Part shown: piece by piece, positions 51,801 through 63,923 of the stretch
Layout of the letters: each line of letters opens with the position of its first letter
Position numbering within the stretch: the stretch's first letter is position 1
Assembly: GCA_037389465.1 (NCBI GenBank)
Contig: JAZARR010000146.1
Location: 3,070,001-3,134,000 of the forward strand
DNA from: Baylisascaris procyonis
Lineage: Eukaryota > Nematoda > Chromadorea > Rhabditida > Ascarididae
DNA length: 64,000 nucleotides
Direction of reading: 5' to 3'
Translations under genes and position numbers: made by a program
Notes under the pieces: generated by a model
Databases searched by the model: none
What the model was told of the DNA's origin: nothing
The model's input: only the letters and a program-made list of their open reading frames with translations

Positions 51801-54072
51801 ATTGCCATCGTACAAACAGTGTATTGTCCTGAATTTTCGAGTCATAATCTTGTTTTCTTGACATCTTCAGCTTTTTTTAGTTGTCCCACACTTTCATAGA
51901 CGTCCATAGCGTCCAAAACAGCCTTCTTAAAGAAACCGACTTCCGCAATAGAAGCCTTCGACTTTCCGCCTCAATGACACTTCGCACTTGGTATCGTCTA
52001 CGCCGGGTATACTCGCTCCCTTTTTTTGATGATCGAAGCAAGTCACAATGGATGCAATACTCGCAGATATTAACAAGCCTAGCTGACTAGTAAAGGATAT
52101 AAATAAAAATTTAACATTCCCGAATAATGATAGAAATCAGAAATAAAGATCAGCATAACGATTGTTTCTGCTCTACATAGCAATCACTTACCAGTGAGCA
52201 GTTGTAAAAAAAATTATTAGAATAACCACAATAAACACTTTCGTATAATCTATACGGTAACTAGATGTTATTTCAAACGAAATCAACAGCATCAAAATGA
52301 CCATCATAAGCCGAGTAGTGACCTCAGAGAAATTAGTGACCTTCATTTCTATTGAAAAAATCTTCGCCACTGCACAAACAATAGGTGCTAAGAACGATGA
52401 ATTTTTGCAGTCTCATATGAAGCGCATCGTAGCCAAAGTTGCATAAATAAATGAGATGAGAAAAATTACAGTTATATTGAGATAATAATCCTTTTTTAGC
52501 TATTTTACAAGCCTTTCAATAGCATGCAATATTGGTTAGTGCTCTAATATTCCGAAAAGAATTTGTGCGAGTCGCTTAGATAGTGTATAGACTAGTTTCT
52601 GAATTCCTTCCAGACTAAAACAGTTGAACTATATCAACAAACGTTGGAACTGCAATTTTCTATAAACTAACCACCTTTAATGCCGATAATGGAATTCAGT
52701 GAATATAAAGGATAGCAGCGATATCCACCTATCCTTAATTGCAATAGAGGGATTTAATTTTAAAACAATGCAGCTATATTATAAATGCCGCATTGTTGAC
52801 ACCATTCAATTCTCGCAAATTTCGCTCTTCTTTAGCAATAAGAAAGCCGTGGATTAGAGTTTTGATTCATGAGCAAAAGTTTCACTTACACTTCAGATGA
52901 TAGCAGATACGATCATAAGATTGATATATGAGAAAAAAAATTGAAAAGTAAAGTGATATACTATTGAATACGTTTTCTCGTTAAAGAAAAAGGGAGAATT
53001 TGAATGAAAACATAACTTGAATGATCATGCAAGTTGCACTACCTTAGTATAGAATTCTACTGTTTAGTTGCTATTTAAATTTTGAACGATATGTAGTGCA
53101 TACCGCTACGACAATATCACGCATGTGGTCGCAATCTTCCGGATGCATGAAACAACCATATTCGGTGCGGTCAAGAACACCATTCGAGTCGTAATCAGCT
53201 ACTTTCCATCGTCGCTCATCACGGCTAACCATTTTTGCATATTCAGGTGATAATTCCTGTCCTTCGCCGTCTGGTGAACCATACACCATTTCACTAAAAA
53301 TTACAGTGTTGACGCTTCCTCTTCTTCACATTGCATTATTATAGTTTACCGTTTACTTGGTGTCATCGACGTCTTTCAATGAACGAAATACTCAGCTCTA
53401 ACCTTAAAACATGGGAAAGGTAGTACCCGCTTCTTCTTCCCTCACCAGAAAAAGGCATTCAAATAAAGATCTATTTTACCCAAAAATACGGGAAAAACCG
53501 AGGTATTCCATAAGACACTGTGCTTGATAATGTCACAAAAATAACTAGGAACATGCATGTATTGTCGCCGTAACGCTAAAACAACGGTGCTATTTGACGT
53601 GAATACTTGCAAGATTGTTCCACAAATATGGTGACGCAGAAAGCGTTGCGTGGTATATAAATTTATGCCACATTAGTAAGATCACAAGTGGAGAGTTGTA
53701 CTAGCAAGTTGACGCAATATGCGCTTTTTAGGAGTATCACCAAAACAATTGATCGAATAATACCCTAAGAAAACAACGATGCGTTATCTTAACAACTCTT
53801 TTTATACCACCGAAGTGCTTTATGAATCCTTAAAGCATTTTTCGATCGCAATAAATGACTTCTAAAACGAAAATCTGAGATGCAAAATCTCGTGACGCTT
53901 TTAAATTTGACAACTCTTCAGAAAATAAAAAATAAAAAGCAGAAACTTTCCGCGAATGCTTCTGTACGTATAGCACACCTCTTAGACTTTAAAAACCTAA
54001 GTACGATTGATTCCAAATTGAAAACACACGATACTTAGAAATATATGCATACGCATAACATAGGCACGCATA

Positions 54073-54129
<57 letters not shown>

Positions 54130-56323
54130 TTTAATTCACGGAAAAAAACATAAGCATTAGAAATTTCTCACCGATAATCTTTCCATTCAAGTTTGCCATC
54201 CTTGATTTTTTCCTCATTGTAATTCTTCCAAGTCCTATCGACATCATTGTTCACATATCGTATTTGCATAAATTTGATATGCTCCCTGAGTTCATCCTCT
54301 TCCACAAATCCATCGCTATCGCTATCCATTTTAGGCACTAATTTTCTAAAATAATACATCAATATGAGCATTATTTCATTAAATTGCATAAAGATTTTTT
54401 TTTAAATTTCCTGCAGAAGTTTCCAAAAAGAATTACTTCCTAACAGCTAAAGGAAAGCTATATTACCCTACACAACAAGGAAAGTGGAAAATATTTTCTT
54501 CAGTTACTAGTCGGAACAAGATCATTTATCAGAGTATATTTAATTCATGATATCTATCAAATATATCAAGTTTTAATACCTAGCAAAGAGATCATTAAAA
54601 ATTGTCAGAAAAAAAAACGTGTATAATAAAAAGCAAAGTTTTGAATCTATACAATGAGGAAAAATATTATTCAATGAATGACCTTCAATATGCACAACTC
54701 TGTGATGCTCGTTGCGGTAATTATGAGATGAACCTGCCTAAGAATGCGCAAATTTTTATAAACGTCGGTTAATGTCTTTGAAGACCGGTTCAATCTTTTT
54801 ATGCAAGAAAGTTTTTTCCCAAAAAAATTTTCAAGCATGTAATTGCAAAAATTAAATTTTGAAAAAATCGTTATGCTTAAAAACTAATGCAATTTTTTGA
54901 TGTGAAACGCTTTTGTAGCGATGAATTAAATTCCCTAAGTGGATGTCTGATGAACAATATTAATGATGATATCTCTACGAGTTCAGTTAACATCTGTTGA
55001 TTCTTTACGAATAGCATGGATAGATTCTTTTCTATGTTAGTGATACGATTGCAAGCACCTGTTGCTAGGCATATTATAGACGTATTGGAATGTAGCTGAT
55101 AGTCACTATCACTAGTCACAATATCACTAATAATTCAGCACACTTTATACAACAGTAAAGTGATATTATTCATTAAGTGCATTATTTATCATCCCTGTCA
55201 ATTGCTAAAATAACACTTCTTCCCTAAATATATTGCATTCCAATGAATAAATCGATTTTATACTTACGCGAGTCTCTCTTTACTTTTTTCCGGTGTTAAA
55301 TCATCATATTCGGCTGCAGTATCCTTTCCCAAAAATGCTTCATGATCATATTTGCTATCATGCTCGCCACCCTTAAATGATAAATAATCTATAAACAACA
55401 CTGTTCATGATACGTTTGAAATTCAATAATACACTTTAAGAAATTTGTTTGCAAGCATTTTATCGTTGCTTTTTCGCAGTTTCCACTCGCATTCTCCAAA
55501 CATTTTTCTATATGTTAAATACTCCTTTCTAGAAGAAGGTGCTGAGCTTGCAAGTTCAAAACACACATTATCAGTGGTTTCAAGCCCGATGCTTAAAAGT
55601 TACTTACTTGGATTCAAATATGATTTATAAATGATTTTTAGGAGCAATACAACAGCAAAAACGATCTCAGCTGTTGAATCAAATCACTGCAAATGCATAA
55701 AAATGTGCAATAGTATAACTAGAAACATATCTTCAGTGATATTCCAATGCCTCTTAGGATATACTATTCGGAGATATTTTCACCCAAACTTTCCTTAGAG
55801 ATGAATCCTTCAATGGGAGGAAATTCGTAGAAAAAATAATCTCATCGAAAATTTCAATGGGACATTGATACACATAGTTGATACGCTATTCGTTACATTA
55901 TTACACATTTTTATCATAGTAGAAAGTATTTAAATCGATCTGACTTCAATGTATCTCATAACATTTAGTTTCATGTCAAAATATTCATCAGTGAAGAGCA
56001 ACTTAAATAATGTCTTTTGTAAGATCTATATAAAAATACCTGTGTACTTCTCTTGCTTATTTTTTTTTCTCAATCTTTGTTTCATCAAATCAATAACATA
56101 TCAATCAAATTTTTTCGAATTAATCAAAAGGAAAATTTCAAACACCTGTTGAGAACAACAAATATGAAGCTATATCATTTTTTTTTTGGTTTTTTTGAGA
56201 AGATATTCTTTTTCTGGATTTGAAAAGAAAAATAACCTTATTATGATCTTTATCGCTTAGCGGATCACCATGTTCGGCAAGCGCTAATGCAATTAATGCA
56301 GCAAGTAATAGCACCGTACGCAT
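48804..56323 (-). CDS. calu-1: calumenin (EF-hand ER calcium-binding protein)
   Basis: Eight minus-strand exons: 56237-56323, 55268-55371, 54172-54345, 53104-53293, 50389-50449, 50195-50316, 49363-49452 and 48804-48914 (TAA); 312 residues, the usual calumenin length. Residues 1-16 ([16 protein letters not shown]) are a signal peptide. Family hallmarks are [33 protein letters not shown] and [14 protein letters not shown]-hand loops lie at 71-82 ([12 protein letters not shown]), 109-120 (degenerate, Ile at position 3), 155-166, 192-203, 237-248 and 273-284; five keep all acidic ligands. Calumenins (CREC family) bind calcium weakly in the ER and secretory pathway; C. elegans calu-1 affects cuticle and body shape. 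The C-terminus reads KHDPAEL, not the HDEF/HDEL expected for ER retention. Start is fixed by the signal peptide and a TTTCAG acceptor 26 nt upstream. Confidence 0.95.
49285..49330. repeat. (TTTTTA)n repeat
   Basis: Five to six TTTTTA/TTTA units in the last calu-1 intron. Confidence 0.85.
50450..53103 (-). other. calu-1 intron 4 (2.65 kb)
   Basis: Largest calu-1 intron. Acceptor TTTTTAG, donor GCG|GTATGC. No nested gene was supported. Open frames at 51163-51494 and 51881-52090 lack splice signals or a recognisable product. Confidence 0.7.
54077..54124. repeat. (TA)n microsatellite
   Basis: About 24 uninterrupted TA units just downstream of calu-1 exon 3 (its 3' side on the minus strand), within intron 3. 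Confidence 0.95.
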
Positions 56324-56349
56324 CCTTAATAAGGCACCAAGTGAGCGCT

Positions 56350-56357
56350 CTGAAACA
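56350..56357 (-). other. 3' splice site upstream of calu-1 ATG (probable trans-splice site)
   Basis: Minus-strand ATGTTTCAG ends 26 nt before the ATG at 56323, leaving a short 5' UTR. Confidence 0.5.
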
Positions 56358-58100
56358 TTCCAACATTAGAACGCCTATTATTTCATACGCAAAAACAAGA
56401 ATTCGCGATTCCACTCAATATTCCAACATTACGTTAGCATCGACAGAATCGCCGGAAGTAGCATCAATAATAACATAATAAACCACCAAAAGTAACATAA
56501 AATATAAATGAAATAAATGCATTTCGAAAATGTGGTATTCCAGAAATAGCTGTCATTTGAAAACGTTCAAGCCTAATCGCTTTCCTTTTTTCATAAGGAA
56601 CAGTTGTTGCCTCAACAGAAATGCAACGCCCTAAGCAGCACAACGTTTATTGGACAAGACATGAATCGTTTTCAGCAATTCTCAAAAAAAGGTGTGCTTT
56701 TTAAACACTTCTTTCATGAGGAAATGTACACCGTACTGGAGGAACTGTTCTCGCCTCTGCGACAACGATAAATCATTTTGAGAATCGGATTCTGCTTATG
56801 GGAACGACATAGATGTAAAACCCCTTCAAGCCATTCCGAGAGTGAGGATCCATCCGCAGGATTGCAGTGGACTCTCCCCCAATTCAACAGCTTCATCAAG
56901 TTCCATATAAAGCGGAGTACCTGCGCAGTTGTTTCTACCTGCGGAGGCAAAGTTACGATGAGGCAAAAATTTCTTGTGTGCTGGACGATTCTAATATACG
57001 TCCCGCTTCAAACCTCACAGCAAAGTGGATATCAAATATACACGAACTAGAAAGGTTGATTAGGAGAACGAGTTAACGATAACCACTAGATCTACTATTT
57101 TCGGGGGTTGAGGACAGAATGAGGATGATGTCTCCGACGTACGTTGCAGCAATTTCGAATAGAACCAATCAGTTGAATCCTCTCCAAACGTTTTGTTGTC
57201 CGAGAATGTGGTGCTCAACACACATGGGATCGAGGAAGTATAGAAAAAAAGAGCGGCAGAAAATGTTTTGAGAATATTTGAGTTGAACAAGTTTTCAATG
57301 GTCTAATATGTCAGGAATTCTTAAGCGTCGTTTCTGGTTGCCGAGATCATGGAGCGATATGGACAGGTGTGTAGAAGTAATATCGAAAGAACCACAAATC
57401 GTGTTCAGCACTAAGAAACGAAACGCTTATCGAACGAATACATCTCATAGGCATCCCAGTTAAAGTACTGCTACTGAAGAAGTACCAACCGACAATATCA
57501 GACAAAAAAAGATCACCTTTACTCTTCCGATAATCGAACCTCTTCGATCTGTACATCTAATTTGGTGAGCTGAACAAACACATCTAAATTACTCCTTTTC
57601 TTTCTAGCCCGCCTAATAAATACAAAAACAGTTTCCCTGATATAAAGACCCAAATTAAAATATCGTTAAATTCAGGTCATTGGGTTCAATATGCCAAGTA
57701 TGAATTTAAGGTTTCAACAGCAAAACATCGGAAAGTGAAAACGGATTTTTCTGAGGAAAAGGGATGGCAAACAGGTACAATTTAATTCCTTCACAGTCAG
57801 CAAGCAAAACGAAATGCTTTTAGGCAGGTATCATTGTCAAAAATATAAAACATTTGGTGTTATAATAGCATTATAGGAAAGAAGTAGCTTTACGTTAAAC
57901 ATAAGTTCGCTATATGCCAGAGTTTGAGCTTCCGAATCTGAAACGATATATTAAACGCATGAGATGTTCTCAAGGTTATTCACGTCTCGAGAAAGTGCAT
58001 CTAAATAACGAGCGAGAAAAGAGAGAGAAAGCACTTGTGAAAGTTGTCTTCGAATTGGCCTAACCTTGACGAACAGGAATTGAAACACACACACACACAT

Positions 58101-58143
<43 letters not shown>

Positions 58144-59867
58144 GCCGGCTGGTAGTGTTGTTAAACGCTCAAAATAGCGCGTTAAGTAAGTAATTTACTT
58201 AGAGCACTCACATAATATGACTAGTAAATTTTAAAATTATTAATGAAGTTTGCATAGTTTGCAAGTAACTTTAAGTAATTTATGAGACGTATCTTTTATA
58301 AACAATACTCTCTCGCATATAACGACTTCTTTAAAGACAACCTTTAGTGGCATATTTATTGGTGAATACGTAGAGAAGAAAAGTATAAGAATTGTGAGTA
58401 TAACGGCAGTAAAGCTATATGCATATATTTTGAAATAACCCTCATTGAATTGGAATGACGATTAGATTCCTCCAAAAAAAAAAGAAAATTTGAATGATAG
58501 AAATAATGGAAGAACTAGCAAGAAATTTTTTGCTTTTGAGAGATAGTTTGATAAGATACAGTTTACCAGGTGAAAATTTATGCATATCCATCGTTCTTGT
58601 GAAGACATAAAATCTTTCAATCACACTCATTTTAAATATAAATCTCGAAAAAAAATTGTCACAAATCACAATTTAAATAAAACAGCTATCATTTAGTTAG
58701 GCGCTAACGAATCCGAATGGTGTGGAATGGTTCTCGAAGACTGTCACCACGTGATAGATGTTACAAGCAATGCATTCAAAAAACACCAATAACCTGACGT
58801 TCTTGTAATGACTTTCACTAGATTAAAACGAAACACGGTGCTTTAAGCTATATTAAACTGTGAGTAGAATCTCAGCAGCATGTGACGTCTAAAAGAATGC
58901 TGAATTTTTTTCATCGCCATGTTGGAAATGCGGATCGCCAATATGCATTCATCGGGTCCAACATATCAACATTCAAAATTTCCTGCTATAATCTACCTTT
59001 CCCAATTAAAAAAAAAAAAAAGAAAAATCCACATAGAGCAGCAATATGGCTAGAATCGTGTGCTCATTTTATTGAGTTAAATGCGCGAACGGTTTTGCGT
59101 TAGTTTAGATTTGTTGATGAAAATTTTTTATCGTATAGAATAGTCAGTGAGCGGCTGAGTGAGAGACCGTATTTTATTGATTTTGCTGATTTATTCCTTC
59201 AAAAACTTGCCAATATTAAACTTCAAAGACCCACAGATTCATAACGATGATAGACGGAAGCCGATCAAACTGAACGGCTAATTCCCGGTATGAAAAGCGT
59301 CAGCTCTAAAACAGTGCGGGTTGAAAAAATAAGCAATGTAAATGAACATCTGTGCAAAAAAGGAGGCCTCTATAGAAAACAAAGGAAAATAACAGATGAT
59401 ATGCAAAGGTAAAACAAACTAATGTAAGAAAGGTAAAGGTTATTGAGCACTAGATTAAAAGTGCAGGAAATGAGGAGAACGTAACGTGTGTTCGATCTAT
59501 TCTCACAGCATCGCACCAAAGCCGTCCCAACAATTGCAAAGTGGAACTGCGGGGAGGTGGGTCGCAGGGAGGGCACGACGAACGCGAGCAAGGCGTGTAC
59601 GGGAGCAGAAGAGCCGTTGGGCTGCGCTGCGCCTAGTGCCACGTGTACCAACCAACTCGTATACGCGTTCGGCCCGGCCGCAAACATTCCACCCCGCCCC
59701 ATATCTAAGATTCCTGACTCACTTCAGCCTCAGACCGAGTTGCACCTTTTGAGCCGAAATCGATCTCATATGTCAGTCGACGCACATCGATCATGCTTTC
59801 ATGCTTCTAGCCAAAATTTTCAATTGCTGAACGGAATACTAACCGCAAAGCTCGAGCCACATGTCAT
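56358..59867. other. intergenic region, possible decayed elements
   Basis: No gene assigned. 56714-57560 has several overlapping open frames on both strands with protein-like runs (for example + strand WISNIHELERLIRRTS near 57030-57076), none with consistent splice signals; it may be a decayed element. 59510-59720 is clearly GC-richer than its surroundings and open in three frames, including a 151-codon + frame from 59488 to 59943. No family recognised. Confidence 0.4.
58085..58140. repeat. (CA)n(TA)n compound microsatellite
   Basis: About eight CA units pass into roughly 18 TA units. Confidence 0.95.
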
Positions 59868-60498
59868 ATGCAGTTCAAACCCCATCGCTTTCACTTTCGA
59901 GAGGAACAGTGTCCGAATGTTATTAACCCCTCTTATTATCTGAAGACGTCAGCCGCTATACACAATTCGATTTACATAGAACTAAAACTTCATAGAGTTT
60001 CGATCTTGCTTTACATAATATTCATATATGGGATGTGTTCTCTACCACCATCTGTGGGAAAACGAGGCCGGAACAGGATGGATGATTTTAACTTAATTGT
60101 GGCGGCGCCCCAACTGTGCGAAATAAAAACGACTGTGGACGGCCGTCGCTGTAGGTTTTAGCACTTCTCATGGCATATTTGAATGTACGTGACCATATGC
60201 TGATTTTTTCAAGATTTTATCCATTTTATCAAGTTTTATCAAAATCCGGCTTGAACTGTTTTCCAGGCTGACCACTTGCAAATATTTCAGGCTGACCCCT
60301 TGCATAGTCGATTTGCGCATCAGTTCCACCGCACTAAAAGGTGTTGTACCACAAGCAACGCTGTTGAATTTCCACGTCCATGCTCACAACGTTGGTCATC
60401 TACTTCCCGCTGATATTGTTAATCTACCCACTGCTCCAATTTTCAAATTGCGGCTGAGTGCTTTTTACATTCATAATGTTACTGCTCCTACGTATTGA
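59868..60498 (+). CDS. two-exon single-pass membrane or secreted orphan protein
   Basis: Exon 59868-60154 ends TGTAG|GTTTTA (phase 2). Exon 60291-60498 begins after ATATTTCAG and closes with TGA; the phases match and give 164 residues from the ATG at 59868. Residues 43-58 (RVSILLYIIFIYGMCS) form the only hydrophobic segment. It is followed by SVGKRGRNR, then a segment with three cysteines (QLCEIKTTVDGRRCRLTPC), and the chain ends NVTAPTY. This would suit a type II anchor, or a signal peptide if translation starts later. A duplicated acceptor 24 nt upstream (ending 60266) is in frame and would add eight residues. No family recognised. Confidence 0.3.
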
Positions 60499-62446
60499 AT
60501 CTTGAGTAGTCAAATGTCAGTCCTCAAGAATGCTCTGCGGATGTTTTGAGTTTTTTTCCTTTTGTTCTTTTTTCCACTGTCTTTTCTGCTACCTGTTCTT
60601 GTCTTCATAATCACCTAAGTCTTGTATTTTTATCATTTCTGGACGCTAAAATAAAATAATCGACATTGCTACAAAGCATGTCAATCCTATAGCCTAAAAT
60701 GAAAAAAAGAGTGCATATTATCACAATTTCCTTGGCACGTTTTGCTTTCTTTCCTTATTTATACAGCTAGTAAAAAAACGCAAACGACCTTGTTGTTGTT
60801 TTTCTTCTGCGTGAATACTGCAGTATTCTCGAACTAATTGGCATTTAAAATTGCAAATTAATCGACGAATTTAATTTTCGAATTATAATTTAGAAGATAT
60901 AAGGGACGCTTGATATGAAAATCGTTGCGAATTTGCGAGAAAGAGCGCAAATTAAGTATGACATATGTGTTGAGGCTATATTTTAGAGAGTGTAACTTTG
61001 CACGTAAAATGTGCATAAAAACATAAGACGAACGCAAAGAGCTTTTTCTTTATCGATGAATGCTGCACTGCAATCGACTTGTCCTACGCCTTGTAATTGT
61101 TCAACTACGATCCCGTAATGCAATCATCAATGCAAACTCATAAATCCATTTTACTGCATCTGAAAAAAATTTTTATAAGTAAATTTTAACTCTTTATTAA
61201 ATACACCATGGAATAGTTAAGGCCTGTCCACAATGATCGTAGATTTCTTTCAGGATTCCTGTGCTTAACTGCTCTTCGCAATTTTTGTGCTAATGGTGAA
61301 AAAAAAAATTGTCGGCAAAGGGTGGATGCTTTACTCTTCTTCTGCGATGGAAATGACCAAAAAAAGGAAATCTTCCTCTAAATATCACTTTTCATTCATA
61401 AATGTCATATATTTTAATTGGAAAGGATATCTTCTAGTGCTCTTATATTAGCAGTAATAATAATAATATACTGGTAATATAATGTACTGGTCACAATCTC
61501 CTTAAAACAATCTGAGCATTGTGATATGCTTATAAGTACAAACGGAGAATTTTGTTGTGTAGCGCCTCACCCCATCAATCAACAGCCATAATCTTATCTA
61601 TGAGAACATAACACAATTGCCCTAGCGATTCGGCAGCTTTTTTTTTAGTAATCGTTTTCCAATTTGAATTTGAAGTCTCGTAGTCATCATCAGCGATAAA
61701 ATAATAACTCGTGATGGAGAACTTACCTTGTTTTTCTGGTAGGGCCGTGTCACATGACATATTTCCTCAAAATTTTTCCTGGGTTTTTTAAAATCAGGCG
61801 TAAAAGAAATGAGAATGTTCCATTCGCTTAATCATTCAGCTTACTCGTGTACGAAAAACAATCACATTTCCTTAGCAACCATATTCTGCCGGCTATCACT
61901 AACATAAGAAATGGAACTGCTGATCGCCGATACCTCTGTTCGGCTGTCAGCAATGATCATTCAAAATAGATTAAATGGGCTTGACGAACACAAGGTGGTG
62001 GCGGTAAAAATCGAGTTTTTTTAGGGCTACTTGGATGGGTAGGGAAAAGATACTCCCGCAAAAGTTCTGAGGTGATAAGTGCACCGACCTATGTCACTTC
62101 CTATTCAAAAATGCTAATCCACTGCAGTTCTTTGCGAAAACGGTACAGTGCAATAGCATGAACAATGTGAAGACGGCCGTCTGATTAAAAAAAGCTTTTC
62201 CCGACCCTTCATCCCCTGCGGAGGCCCTCGCAGGGGCTCCGAATACGCTTCCCCTCCCGAGGAGATTTTGAAAACGCAAACGCCATGGGGTCTCGCGAAC
62301 AGAAACCTCTTCGGTGGGGGATATGATTCGTCACACTACGTGGCGGGGGCCCCTCTCCGCTCACTACCACGGGGCCAATTTGTGGAACGGAGGCAAATTA
62401 TGAGCAAATGCTTCGCGTATTTCATTGATACAATAGATACTGCAAT
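60499..62446. other. intergenic
   Basis: AT-rich with poly-T and poly-A runs. No gene seen until the GC-rich patch at 62170-62370, which holds a 12-bp palindrome (62171-62182) and an 8-bp-stem hairpin (62213-62236). Confidence 0.5.
62213..62236. repeat. GC-rich hairpin
   Basis: CCCCTGCG and CGCAGGGG are perfect inverted arms around an 8-base loop. The flanks are also GC-rich, unlike the surrounding DNA. Confidence 0.7.
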
Positions 62447-62878
62447 GTGATACAATCCACACAGAAAGTGTTTCACAAAATTTTTCCTCAATTGAAAGCA
62501 TCAAAAAATCGTTTTCAGTATGAACTGTCCAATACAGGTTGTCCGCATATTTCAATTGCGGTGCAGTTGTCGAAAGGTCATTCAAATGAACCCGGAGTGG
62601 AAATCTCAACAAGGTTATTTACACTGGTAAACGCATGCGTGAAATCGTCATGTGCCATAAAACGCACAACCATTTTATCCTTCATACTTCCAGGACAAAC
62701 AAACACTTCAAACTCGACTATAAGTACGAAAAATGTCGGACCGAATCAAGTAACTATATGTATTCACTCATGCACGTTTGCTTACTGTCTGGATGCATTT
62801 CGTGAACGTATTGACAAGTTCGGTAGTTATGACGTAATTCCGAAGAAGGAATTAATGGGACGTACCACAGAGAGATAA
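62447..62878 (+). CDS. orphan open frame, 143 codons
   Basis: Uninterrupted from an ATG-like start at 62447 (ATA/ATG region) to TAA at 62878, with codon usage that looks coding (for example ISIAVQLSKGHSNEPGVEIS, then AYCLDAFRERIDKFGSYD). An acceptor (CGTTTTCAG) near 62518 could open it as an exon. Seven cysteines are present; there is no signal peptide or membrane helix. No family recognised. It may be a single-exon gene, an exon, or a transposon fragment. Confidence 0.35.
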   Translation: MIQSTQKVFHKIFPQLKASKNRFQYELSNTGCPHISIAVQLSKGHSNEPGVEISTRLFTLVNACVKSSCAIKRTTILSFILPGQTNTSNSTISTKNVGPNQVTICIHSCTFAYCLDAFRERIDKFGSYDVIPKKELMGRTTER

Positions 62879-63557
62879 TATTTTAAAATTCTATTGGATC
62901 AAATGGCCAGTTGTGCAAACACCGAATAATGAGGATGCGTTAATCACACATTTACCAATGAAATACAGCAGCTGTGCAAATTCTTTATGTACTAATGATT
63001 ATTGTTAAATTTATTCTTTTAGTATCGGTTTGCCACAGTGTGGTTTAATTGTACTAATTTAGCTTGTCTATGGGTTGAATTTCTGTTCGTAGGCACAGTG
63101 GTCACCTGTGCAATGCAGAGTCTCTTACCTTCTCCAACTTGTAAACATATGGCATCTCTCCATCTGTAATGAACGGAAAATGAGATAGCTAATGCCTCGT
63201 ATGCTATCATATTCGGCCATTTCGCAGCTAAGCCCTTCTTCACTCTTCTCTTCCATGAAAATCGGCAATATACGTACGTCGCGACATGGGAGATCTGGAT
63301 CAGTGTCTTTGGCAGAAGAGTTCTTAACGAAAAAAGCACTGAAGTTTATTCCGTATATTTGTAGCTGACTGATAAAGAGGAAAATGAGACATAAAATGAG
63401 CGCAAAGGTTCATTTCTCTTAGTATTCATGGGAGGTTGATTGAACAAGTGGCTTACTTCAACGCAGATGATACTTTAATGATGTTGAAATATTGTGCATT
63501 TCACGCTTACTTCGGTCAGTTCAGCATTCCTCCATTGATGAAATTTTTGTAATGTTG
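62879..63557. other. unassigned
   Basis: Minus-strand open frame 63019-63339 (106 codons, containing RRVKKGLAAKWPNMIAYE) has no confirming splice signals. Nothing else seen. Confidence 0.3.
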
Positions 63558-63923
63558 TCAAGAATGATCTGTGCTGGAACGGATGGGTACACAGTGTTGC
63601 CGCAACAATGACTTCAGCTCCTGAGGTGCATTTAACGAGGCCACTATTCTGAGCTTGAAACGACGACAGATTATGGCCAAGGTGATTACGTTGTTCTCTG
63701 AATTGCTATTAATTTTTACAAGGGCATCAGTGCGGATTAACAGCTCTTTCTTGGCTCCTGGGGCGGCATAAAACCATCCTTAATTGGACCATCGTAATTC
63801 CGGAATAACTGAAATATTGCATATTGGATGTTCCTTACACAGTTGGAAGGGTGGTAAAATACCAACGTCACGCCGACGAACAGCTTGGGCATAAGCCGGA
63901 CCCTTTAATTCGACAGTACTCAG
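63558..63923 (-). pseudogene. possible interrupted coding sequence
   Basis: A minus-strand frame of 122 codons is protein-like on both sides of one in-frame TAA at 63780-63782. The upstream half includes ELKGPAYAQAVRRRDVGIL and the downstream half GAKKELLIRTDALVKINS and RIVASLNAPQELKSLL, ending in TGA. There is no start codon at the head. It could be a decayed gene or element, or two exons if the TAA lies in an intron, although no good splice pair was found. Family not recognised. Confidence 0.3.

Noticed and set aside
56714..57290. Overlapping open frames on both strands, examined as a gene
   Set aside because: No pair of splice sites gives a consistent frame, and no motif was recognised; described only as a possible decayed element.
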